Source: CAVVIH01 sp963748295 (lineage in GTDB: Bacteria > Acidobacteriota > Vicinamibacteria > Vicinamibacterales > 2-12-FULL-66-21). From it: 64,000 bases of DNA. The translations under genes and the position numbers were made by a program. The notes under the pieces are model-generated. The model searched no databases, was not told where the DNA came from, and was given only the letters and a program-made list of their open reading frames with translations. The stretch spans positions 248,001 through 312,000 of the forward strand of contig CAVVIH010000008.1 of assembly GCA_963748295.1 (NCBI GenBank), read 5' to 3'. Positions 17,734-25,607 of this stretch are shown piece after piece (the stretch's first letter is position 1; every line of letters begins with the position of its first letter).

Positions 17734-18387
17734 GTGGGGGTCAAGGAACGTCAGGAACGCGAGCGGGAAGCGGTCGCGCGGAGCATTCTGGATGCGGCCA
17801 CGGACCTGTTCGTCGCGGAGGGGTATCACCACGTCTCGATCCGCAAGATCGCGGAGCGCATCGAATACAGTCCCGGGTCGATCTACAGCTATTTCCCGAG
17901 CAAGGACGACATCTTCTTCGCGCTCGCCGAAGAGGGCTTCCGCATCCTCTGCACTCCCGACCCGGCCTGCGCCGGGCAGGCCGATCCGCTCCAGGCGATC
18001 CGGGGCGCCTTCTGGCGGGTCTATGAGTTCAGCAAGTCGCACCCGCAGTACTACGCGCTGATGTTCGTGGACCGCAACGTCCCGAAAATCAGCCGCGACT
18101 GGCAGCGGTTCGGCTTCGTCAAGGAGATGCGCGCCCAGATCGGGATGGTGATCCAGCGCGCGGTCGAGGAAGGGATCTTCCCGCGCGACACGCACCCCGA
18201 CGCGGTGTTCCGCATTCTGATCACCGCAATCCACGGCGCCGCCGTCGGCCGCCTCAGCGATCGATCGCAGCCGGGCGAGGACTCGGACGCCCTCGCGCGC
18301 GACACGCTCGAGGCCGCCCTGACCGGGCTGCGCACAGGTTTTTCGAGGACGTTTCATCCCGTGCCCTGCACACAGGTCGAGGACTAG
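17734..18387 (+). CDS. TetR/AcrR-family regulator of the RND efflux operon
   Basis: This 217-residue repressor-type protein has the N-terminal TetR HTH ILDAATDLFVAEGYHHVSIR, then KIAERIEYSPGSIYSYFPSK and DDIFFALAEEGF. The C-terminal helical ligand-binding domain (about 75-215) is typical in length. GTG 17734 is preceded by GGAGGG four bases upstream. The gene sits directly behind a perfect palindrome and in front of adaptor and pump genes, the standard layout in which a drug or metabolite relieves repression of the pump. The following adaptor can be read from a TTG touching this stop, but its likely ATG is 24 bases further. Confidence 0.88.
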   Translation: MGVKERQEREREAVARSILDAATDLFVAEGYHHVSIRKIAERIEYSPGSIYSYFPSKDDIFFALAEEGFRILCTPDPACAGQADPLQAIRGAFWRVYEFSKSHPQYYALMFVDRNVPKISRDWQRFGFVKEMRAQIGMVIQRAVEEGIFPRDTHPDAVFRILITAIHGAAVGRLSDRSQPGEDSDALARDTLEAALTGLRTGFSRTFHPVPCTQVED

Positions 18388-18411
18388 TTGGCATCAGTGA
18401 GGTCGTTTCAT

Positions 18412-19632
18412 ATGAATCGCGTTCGGACTCATCTTCTGGCCGCGGCCGCGATCGGCATCGCGGCGATTGGCACCGCGGCGTGTTCCACTCAGGCGAAGGG
18501 CTCCGCGGATCCCGCGGCGTCGGCGCCGGAACCGCTCGCCATCACGACGGCCGTCGTCGAATCGCGGCCGCTCGATCGCTTTCTGCAGGTGACCGGCTCG
18601 CTGACCGCCGACGAACAGGCGGAAGTCAGCGCCGAAACCGCCGGCCGCGTCGTCGCGACGCCGGTCGAGCGCGGCACCAGGGTCACCGAAGGAACGCTGC
18701 TCGTTCGCATCTCGGCATCGGAAACCTCGGCGCAGCTCGAGGAGGCCGAGGCGAATGCGGCGCAGATCGAAGCGCGGCTCGGGCTCGCGCCGGGAGCGCC
18801 ATTCAACCCCGACGCGGTTCCCGATGTGATGAACGCCAAGGCGAACCTTCAGCTCGCCGAGGCGGAGTTCAACCGCATCAAGTCGCTGCTCGACCAGAAG
18901 GTCGTCTCGCAAAGCGAGTACGACCAGCGGCTCACGCAGGTCGAAGCGGCGCGCCAGCAGCACCAGGCGGCGCGGAACGCGGCCGAACAGTCGTACCGCT
19001 CGCTGCAGGCGGCGCGCGCGCGGATCACGCTGGCCAAGAAATCCGTCGCCGACACGCTCGTGCGGGCGCCGTTCGCGGGCGTCGTCGCGGAGCGGCTGGT
19101 GAGCGCCGGCGACTACGTCTCGCGCGGCACGAAAGTCGCCACCGTCGTCCGGGTGGATCCGCTTCGCGTCGAGCTGACGATTCCCGAGCAGTCCGTTTCC
19201 CTCGTCAAGATGGGACAGCTCGTTCGACTGAGCGTCGACGCGTATCCCGGCAAGGAGTTCACGGCGACGATCCGATTCGTTTCGCCGTCGCTGCGATCCG
19301 ATCAGCGTGCGCTGACCGTCGAAGCGGTCACCGCGAACCCGGATGGGCTGCTGAAGCCGGGACTTTTCGCAACCGCGCTCATCAAGCAGACGATCTCGGC
19401 GCCCGGCCTGCTGGTGCCTGCCACGGCGGTTGAAACCGTCGCCGGGACCTCGCGGGTGTTCGTCGTCAAGAACGACCGCATCGAGGAACGCATCGTGACG
19501 CTTGGCGAGAAGGTCGATTCACTCGTCGAGCTGACCAGCGGCGTCGCCGTCGACGAGGTCGTCGCCGCCGATCCGAGAGGCCGCCTGGTCGACGGGCGCG
19601 TGGTCAAGTCAGAAGTACGAAGTCAGAAGTAA
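18412..19632 (+). CDS. RND efflux periplasmic adaptor (membrane fusion protein), lipoprotein
   Basis: This 406-residue HlyD/AcrA-family adaptor connects the inner-membrane pump to the outer-membrane channel. The signal peptide ends in a lipobox (IGTAACS), so the protein is lipid-anchored. The lipoyl half-motifs VSAETAGRVVATPVERGTRV and APFAGVVAERLVSAGDYVSRG flank a long alpha-hairpin rich in Gln, Glu and Ala (about 105-215). Barrel and membrane-proximal domains follow. The last residues (SEVRSQK) are encoded by a heptamer tandem repeat and are unlikely to be conserved. ATG 18412 is chosen because it gives the lipoprotein signal; a TTG at 18388 is in frame. Confidence 0.88.
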   Translation: MNRVRTHLLAAAAIGIAAIGTAACSTQAKGSADPAASAPEPLAITTAVVESRPLDRFLQVTGSLTADEQAEVSAETAGRVVATPVERGTRVTEGTLLVRISASETSAQLEEAEANAAQIEARLGLAPGAPFNPDAVPDVMNAKANLQLAEAEFNRIKSLLDQKVVSQSEYDQRLTQVEAARQQHQAARNAAEQSYRSLQAARARITLAKKSVADTLVRAPFAGVVAERLVSAGDYVSRGTKVATVVRVDPLRVELTIPEQSVSLVKMGQLVRLSVDAYPGKEFTATIRFVSPSLRSDQRALTVEAVTANPDGLLKPGLFATALIKQTISAPGLLVPATAVETVAGTSRVFVVKNDRIEERIVTLGEKVDSLVELTSGVAVDEVVAADPRGRLVDGRVVKSEVRSQK

Positions 19633-19642
19633 GAAGTAACGG
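19608..19642. repeat. Heptamer tandem repeat (GTCAGAA/GTAAGAA) running through an adaptor stop codon
   Basis: Five 7-base units (GTCAGAA, GTACGAA, GTCAGAA, GTAAGAA, GTAACGG) start inside the 3' end of the adaptor gene, supply its stop codon, and end ten bases before the pump start codon. Confidence 0.7.
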
Positions 19643-19652
19643 AAAAAACGTC

Positions 19653-22600
19653 ATGCAATGGCTCGCTTCCATATCCGTCCGTCGTCCGGTTTTCGCGACG
19701 GTCATCACGCTGTCCCTCACGGTCATCGGCGCGTTCGCGTTCTCGCGGCTCGGCCTCGACCGCTTTCCGAAGGTGGACTTCCCCACCGTCGTCGTTACCA
19801 CGGTCCTTCCGGGCGCGGCGCCTGAAGAGATCGAAACCGAGGTCACCGACAAGATCGAGGAAGCCGTCAACACCATCAGCGGGATCGACGAGCTGCGATC
19901 GAATTCGTCGGAAGGTGTCTCCCAGGTCATCATCTCGTTCCTGCTCGAGAAGGACGGCGACATCGCGGCGCAGGAAGTTCGCGATCGTGTGAATCGCGTG
20001 CTGCCGCTGCTGCCGCGGACGATCGAACAGCCCCAAGTGGAGAGGTTCGACCCGGATTCCGCTCCGGTGCTGACGCTGGCGGTCTCGGCCGACAAGCCGG
20101 TACGCGACATCACCGAGTACGCGGACAAGACGCTTCGGCGTCAGCTCGAGAGCGTCAGCGGCGTCGGCCAGGTGGTGGTCGTCGGCGGCCGCTCCCGCCA
20201 GATCAACATCGACCTCGATGCGGCGCGCCTTCGTGCGTACAACCTCACGGTGACCGACGTCACGCGCGCGCTGCAGACGCAGAACTCGGAGATTCCGGGC
20301 GGACGCGTCGAGCAGGGCGGCACGTCGATGACGCTGCGCACGCGCGGACGCGTCGAGTCGGTCGCCGCGTTCGGCGACATCGTCGTCGAGGCGCGCCAAG
20401 GGCATCCGATTCTCCTCAAGGACGTCGCGCGCATCGAAGACGGCATGGCCCGGCCGGAGCGAAGCGCCAACCTGAATGGCGAGCCGACGGTGCTGCTCAC
20501 CGTCCGCCGGCAGTCGGGTACGAACACCGTGCAGGTGGTGGACTCAGTCAAGGAGCGGCTCGCCGACGTCGCGCCGCTGGCGCCGCCAGGCTACGAGATT
20601 CGCGTCGTCCGCGATCTCTCCGAGTTCATCAAGGCGTCGATCGAGAGCGTCGAAGAGCATCTCATCGTCGGCTCGATCCTCGCGTCGGTCGTGGTTTTCG
20701 TGTTCCTCTGGAACTTCCGCTCGACCATCATCGCGGCGATCGCAATCCCGACGTCGATCATCGCGACGTTCGGCCTCATCTGGTACCAGGGCTTCACGCT
20801 CAACTCGATGACCATGCTCGCGCTGACGCTGGCGGTCGGCATCGTCATCGACGACGCCATCGTCGTGCTGGAGAACATCTACCGGTTCGTCGAGGAAAAA
20901 GGACAGACGCCGGCGCAGGCGGCGATCGAGGCGACGCGCGAAATCGGCCTCGCGGTCATGGCGACGACGCTGTCGCTCGTGGCGATCTTCGTGCCGGTCG
21001 GCTTCATGGGAGGGATCGTCGGACGGTTCATGACGAGCTTCGGCTTCACGATGTCGTTTGCGATTCTGGTGTCGCTCCTCGTCAGCTTCACGCTGACGCC
21101 GATGCTGTGCTCGAAGTGGATCAAACCGAGGTCCGCTGAGGGCAACAACAAGCATTCGTCGAGGGAATCCCGGCTCTTCAGCGCAATGGATTCCGGCTAC
21201 ACGGCAATCCTGCGGTGGGCGCTCGGGCACCGGCTGATCATGGCCGGCGTTGCCGCGCTCGTGCTGCTCAGCAGCGTTCCGCTGTTCATGCTGGCGAACA
21301 AGAACTTCCTGCCGAACGACGACCAGTCGGAGTTCGAGATCGGGCTGCGGGCGCCTGAAGGCACGAGCCTCGAGGCGACCGAGATCATTTCGAACCGCAT
21401 CGCGAGCCGTGTCCAGCAGCTCGACGGGGTGGAATACACACTCGTCAGCGTCGCCGACGATCCCGCGAAGACCCAGAACATCGGGACGATTTACGTTCGC
21501 CTGAAGCCGGTGGAGAGCCGCAGCAAGGATCAATTCGAGCTGATGAACGAAGTTCGGACCGAAATCCTGTCGAAGACTGAGCTCGAGAACCTGCGGACCG
21601 GCGTGCGGGCGGTCGCCACGATCGGCGGCGGCGGCAACCAGAACTCCGAGATTCAGTTCACGATCAGCGGTCCGGACCTCCGGCTGCTGGAGCAGTATGC
21701 GAACAACGTGATCGCCGAGGCGCGCAAGGAGCCTGGCGTCGTGGACCTCGACACGTCGCTCAACGTCGGCAAGCCGGAGCTGTCGGTGCACATCGATCGT
21801 CTCAAGGCGGCCGATCTGGGGGTGAAGGTTTCGGATGCCGCGGATGCGCTGCGCCTGCTCGTCGGCGGCGATCAGGTGACGACCTACAACGAGGCTGGCG
21901 AGCAGTACGAAGTGCACGTCCGCGCGCTCGAGGGAGACCGGCGGACTGCGGAAGCGATCCGCCAGCTCACCGTGCCGTCGACCAGGCTTGGGAGCGTACC
22001 GCTCGAGAACCTCGCCAGCATGACGCGCGGGACCGCGCCATCGGAGATCAACCGGCTGAACCGCCAGCGGCAGGTCACCGTGTTCGCCGGTCTGCTGCAG
22101 GGCTTCTCGCAGGTGCCGGCGATGGACGCCATGCAGCGGGCGGCCGACAATCTCGGGATGGGTCCGGGATACTCGACCCGGTTCGCCGGACGGTCACGCG
22201 AGCTCGGCCGTGCCGCGGCGAACTTCCTGATCGCCTTCGGCTTGTCGCTCGTATTCATGTACTTGATCCTGGCTGCGCAGTTCGAATCGTGGATACATCC
22301 GATCACGATCCTGCTGTCGCTGCCGCTGACATTGCCGTTCGCGCTGCTGTCCATCATCATCACCGGACAGTCGCTGAACATCTTTTCCGCACTGGGGTTG
22401 CTCGTGTTGTTTGGAGTTGTGAAGAAGAACTCGATTCTGCAGATCGATCATGCGAATCAGCTTCGGGAGCAAGGGATGGAACGAGATGCCGCAATTCTAC
22501 AGGCCAGCCGCGATCGGCTCCGGCCAATCCTCATGACCACGCTCGCGTTCGTCGCCGGGATGGTGCCGCTCGTGCTGTCGAGCGGCGTCGGATCGGCAAC

Positions 22601-24353
22601 CAACCGCGCGATCGGGTTCGTCATCATCGGCGGCCAGTCGCTGGTGCTGCTGCTGACGCTGGTCGCCACGCCGGTCGCCTACTCGCTGCTGGATCAAGCG
22701 TCGAAGGTCCGCTTCTGGAGATGGACCCGTTCCCGCCGGACCGCGGCGGCAACCGCCGCGCTTCTGGCGCTGGTGATCCCGGTCGCGACGGCGAACGCGC
22801 AGACGGCAACGGCGCCGGCGGCGCCGCAGCGGCCAGTTCCGGTCGCTCAGGCGCCTGGCGATCAGGTGGTCCGCATCACGCGTGACGATGCGATCCGGCT
22901 GGCAATGGAGAACAATCCGGATCTCGCGGTGAGCCGCTACGATCCGGCCATCAGTCAGGCGCAGCTCGCCGCCGCACGCGGCGTCTACATGCCGGTCGTG
23001 GAGACCTCCGTGCAGCGCAACAGTCAGCTGCAGCCGCCGACGAATCTCTTCGCCGGAACCGAGGGGCTACAGACCGACATCTGGTCGTCGACTGTCGCGC
23101 TCAATCAGCTGATGCCGTGGGGCGGCGGACAATACTCGGTCGGCTGGGACTCGTCTCGGACCACGACCGACAGCCTGATCTCGAGCTTCGATCCATCCTT
23201 GAACTCGCGGCTGTCGCTGGCGTTTTCTCAGCCGCTGCTGCGCAGTTTCAAAATCGACCCGGCGCGGGCACAGGTCGAGCTCTCGACGCGCAACGTCGAA
23301 ATCGCCGATACGCGTCTGCGCGAGTCGCAGGTGACGACCGGCGCGAGCGCGGAGCAGGGCTACTGGGCCTACGTCGCGGCGCTCGCGCTGCTCGACGTGC
23401 AGCAGCGGTCGCTCGATCTGGCGCTCGAGCTCGAGCGCACGAACCGCGCGCGGGTGGACGTCGGTCAGGCGCCGCCGCTCGACCTGGTCGCGGCGCGCGC
23501 CGAAGTGGCGCAGCGCCGCGAGAACCTGATCATCGCGCGCACCGCCGCCCGTCAGGCCGAGGACAATCTGCGAACGGTCATCTTCGACCCGTCACGCGCC
23601 GATTACTGGAACCTCCGGCTCGAACCGGCGGATCGTGTGCCGGCGGTCAGCCAGGCGCCCGACGTCGATGCTGCCGTGCGGCGCGCGCTCGCCGAGCGGA
23701 CCGATCTGATTCGCGCGCGCAAGGAGATCCAGAACACCGAAACGAACATCACGCTGTCGAAGAACGAGACGCTTCCTGACCTGCGGCTGCAGGCCAATTA
23801 CCTGACCGACGCCGCCGGCGGCACGCGGCTGCTTCGCGAGGGCGGCTTCCCTGGAACGATCGTGGGCCAGCAGGTCACCGGCTTCGGCAGCACGCTCGGT
23901 CAGCTGCTGAGCGCCGACTTTCCGACCTGGACGCTGGGGGTGACGTTCAGCTATCCGCTCGGCAACAGCACCGCGGAAGCGAATCTCGCCCGCGCGCGGC
24001 TCGAACGCGATCAGGCGAACGCGCGGCTGAAGACGCTGGAGGTGGGCACCGTGCGTGAAGTGCGCCAGGCCGCGTGGCGCCTCGAGCAGAACCAGCAGCG
24101 CATCGAAACGACGCAGCTCGCCCGCGAGCTCGCCGAGCAGCGGCTCGACGCGGAGCAGAAGCGGTTCGAGGTCGGCATGTCGACGAGCTTCCTCGTGATC
24201 CAGGCGCAGCGCGATCTCGCCGTCGCCCGCAACCAGGAGCTGCTGGCGCTGCTCGACACGCAGTTGTCGGTCGTCAATTTCGAGACCGTGCAGCAGGTGT
24301 CCGGGGTCGGCCCGATCCTCGGCGGCGCGCCGGTCGGCGTCGTGCTGCGGTAA
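19653..24353 (+). CDS. Fused RND efflux pump and TolC-like outer-membrane channel
   Basis: One uninterrupted 1566-residue frame encodes two proteins that are normally separate. Residues 1 to about 1025 are a full RND (AcrB/HAE1-type) pump: SVRRPVFATVITLSLTVIGA as TM1, VGIVIDDAIVVLENI with the proton-relay pair D400/D401, two periplasmic porter halves, and a final TM ending near LLDQASK (about 1018). Residues 1026-1049 (RSRR, a hydrophobic stretch, then ANAQ) look like an internal signal peptide. Residues 1050-1566 are a TolC/OEP protein with two repeats (IRLAMENNPDLAVSRY near the start, VRQAAWRLEQNQQRIETT and RFEVGMSTSFLVIQAQRDL near the end). Cleavage at ANA-Q would free the channel. The TetR and adaptor genes upstream complete a tripartite pump. 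An assembly error removing a stop cannot be excluded, because indels occur elsewhere in this window. Confidence 0.85.
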   Translation: MQWLASISVRRPVFATVITLSLTVIGAFAFSRLGLDRFPKVDFPTVVVTTVLPGAAPEEIETEVTDKIEEAVNTISGIDELRSNSSEGVSQVIISFLLEKDGDIAAQEVRDRVNRVLPLLPRTIEQPQVERFDPDSAPVLTLAVSADKPVRDITEYADKTLRRQLESVSGVGQVVVVGGRSRQINIDLDAARLRAYNLTVTDVTRALQTQNSEIPGGRVEQGGTSMTLRTRGRVESVAAFGDIVVEARQGHPILLKDVARIEDGMARPERSANLNGEPTVLLTVRRQSGTNTVQVVDSVKERLADVAPLAPPGYEIRVVRDLSEFIKASIESVEEHLIVGSILASVVVFVFLWNFRSTIIAAIAIPTSIIATFGLIWYQGFTLNSMTMLALTLAVGIVIDDAIVVLENIYRFVEEKGQTPAQAAIEATREIGLAVMATTLSLVAIFVPVGFMGGIVGRFMTSFGFTMSFAILVSLLVSFTLTPMLCSKWIKPRSAEGNNKHSSRESRLFSAMDSGYTAILRWALGHRLIMAGVAALVLLSSVPLFMLANKNFLPNDDQSEFEIGLRAPEGTSLEATEIISNRIASRVQQLDGVEYTLVSVADDPAKTQNIGTIYVRLKPVESRSKDQFELMNEVRTEILSKTELENLRTGVRAVATIGGGGNQNSEIQFTISGPDLRLLEQYANNVIAEARKEPGVVDLDTSLNVGKPELSVHIDRLKAADLGVKVSDAADALRLLVGGDQVTTYNEAGEQYEVHVRALEGDRRTAEAIRQLTVPSTRLGSVPLENLASMTRGTAPSEINRLNRQRQVTVFAGLLQGFSQVPAMDAMQRAADNLGMGPGYSTRFAGRSRELGRAAANFLIAFGLSLVFMYLILAAQFESWIHPITILLSLPLTLPFALLSIIITGQSLNIFSALGLLVLFGVVKKNSILQIDHANQLREQGMERDAAILQASRDRLRPILMTTLAFVAGMVPLVLSSGVGSATNRAIGFVIIGGQSLVLLLTLVATPVAYSLLDQASKVRFWRWTRSRRTAAATAALLALVIPVATANAQTATAPAAPQRPVPVAQAPGDQVVRITRDDAIRLAMENNPDLAVSRYDPAISQAQLAAARGVYMPVVETSVQRNSQLQPPTNLFAGTEGLQTDIWSSTVALNQLMPWGGGQYSVGWDSSRTTTDSLISSFDPSLNSRLSLAFSQPLLRSFKIDPARAQVELSTRNVEIADTRLRESQVTTGASAEQGYWAYVAALALLDVQQRSLDLALELERTNRARVDVGQAPPLDLVAARAEVAQRRENLIIARTAARQAEDNLRTVIFDPSRADYWNLRLEPADRVPAVSQAPDVDAAVRRALAERTDLIRARKEIQNTETNITLSKNETLPDLRLQANYLTDAAGGTRLLREGGFPGTIVGQQVTGFGSTLGQLLSADFPTWTLGVTFSYPLGNSTAEANLARARLERDQANARLKTLEVGTVREVRQAAWRLEQNQQRIETTQLARELAEQRLDAEQKRFEVGMSTSFLVIQAQRDLAVARNQELLALLDTQLSVVNFETVQQVSGVGPILGGAPVGVVLR

Positions 24354-24361
24354 GGGTGACG

Positions 24362-24381
24362 GGCAGGCCTTAAGGCCTGCC
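24362..24381. terminator. Perfect palindrome between convergent genes
   Basis: GGCAGGCC and GGCCTGCC are perfect 8-base arms around a TTAA loop, nine bases after the fusion-gene stop. It can fold on either strand and probably ends both converging transcripts, though no long T-run follows. Confidence 0.55.
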
Positions 24382-25502
24382 TCGTTGTCCGTCCATTCGA
24401 ATCGCGTGGGGTGGAACGGCTTCGACGCCGCGCCCCACGCTCCGTCCAGCACTCCCTCGGCGACCATAGCGGCCGTGATTGGCGCCAGCAGAATGCCATT
24501 GCGGTAATGCCCGGTCGCGAACACGACACCCGGCAGCCGCTCCGAGGGCCCGATGATCGGCAGGCCGTCCGATGACGCCGGGCGAAGCCCGACCCGCGCT
24601 TCGCGAAACGTCGACCGCCAGGCGCCGGGAAGCAAGCCACAGAGCGCATCCAGCAGATCCCGCACACCGGCCGCTGTCGTACGCTCGTCGAATCCGACGT
24701 CCTCGACGGTGGCGCCCACGAGGACACTGCCGTTCTCCCAGGGAACGACGTAGCAGTCGGCACCCCAGATGATCCGCTGCGGCGGCACACCATCCCACTC
24801 GATCCGCAGCAGCTGTCCTCGTATCGGCCGGACGGCCTGCGCCGCGGGCTCGTCGAGTCCCAGCTGCGACAACCAGCTGCCGGCGGCAACGACGACGCGG
24901 TCGGCGGTCCACGTCATCCCGTCCTCTGAAACCACCTCGAGCCTGGATGCGCGTTCGCGGATTCCAACGATGCGGCGCCCGGTCTCGATGTCCGCGCCGT
25001 GACGCAGGGCACTCCACGTGAGCGCTTCCGCAAGCTGCGAAGCCCCAACGTAGCCGTGCGAGCGGATCAGCAGCGCGCCCTGTGTGTCGGTTGGCAACGT
25101 CGGCTCGACATCGGGAACGTCCGAGGGTTCGATCCACGCGAGCGATGCCTCGTCGGGCAGAAGTCCGGCAGCCGCCTGGAGTCGCGCGGCTTCGTCGCCA
25201 TCGAGGGCAACTTCAAGAGTGCCGCAGCGCCGGTATTCGACGCCGACGCCCGCATCCTGCCGCACGCCGGCGATGAATTCATCGAACAAGGCGAGACTGC
25301 GGACGGCGAGATCGAGCAATGGGCCGGGCCGCGGCGCTTCGATGTAGGGCGCCAGGACGCCCGCGGACGCCTGCGTCGCGCCCGCGCCAACACTACGGGC
25401 ATCGAAGATGCGCACGCGCGCACCGCGCCGCGCGAGCTGGTGTGCGATTGAGCAGCCGATGATGCCGGCACCCACGATGATGACGTCGGCCGCGTCGCTC
25501 AT
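24370..25502 (-). CDS. FAD-dependent amino-acid oxidase, glycine oxidase (ThiO)-like
   Basis: This DAO-family flavoprotein would oxidise glycine or another small amino acid; ThiO supplies dehydroglycine for thiamine thiazole synthesis. Motifs are VIIVGAGIIGCSIAHQLARR (residues 7-26), GATQASAGVLAPYIEA, RPIRGQLLRIEWDG, GLRPASSDGLPIIGPS and FATGHYRNGILLAP, giving a protein of about 375 residues. As read, the frame continues past the expected end and runs antisense into the TolC part of the neighbouring gene as far as 23592. That extension has no protein features. A one-frame shift after HPTRF would instead reach a TAA at 24370 within the terminator palindrome, which I take as the true end. No other thiamine genes are seen. 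Confidence 0.7.
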
Positions 25503-25545
25503 CCCGGGATCATATCAACGCGCGTCGATCAGGCCCCGCTTACGC

Positions 25546-25573
25546 GGGATTTGGGATTTGGGATTTGAGTTGG
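25546..25573. repeat. Heptamer tandem repeat (GGGATTT)
   Basis: Three perfect GGGATTT units and one GAGTTGG lie in the 105-base gap between the ThiO-like gene and the M14 peptidase gene. Nothing else is apparent in that gap. Confidence 0.65.
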
Positions 25574-25607
25574 GCGCGGCCGCAAAGATCAACGGCCGCG
25601 CCCGCCC

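Noticed and set aside
18388..18411. TTG start for the RND adaptor directly after the TetR stop
   Set aside because: It would bury the lipoprotein signal under eight extra residues. ATG 18412 gives a normal signal and lipobox.
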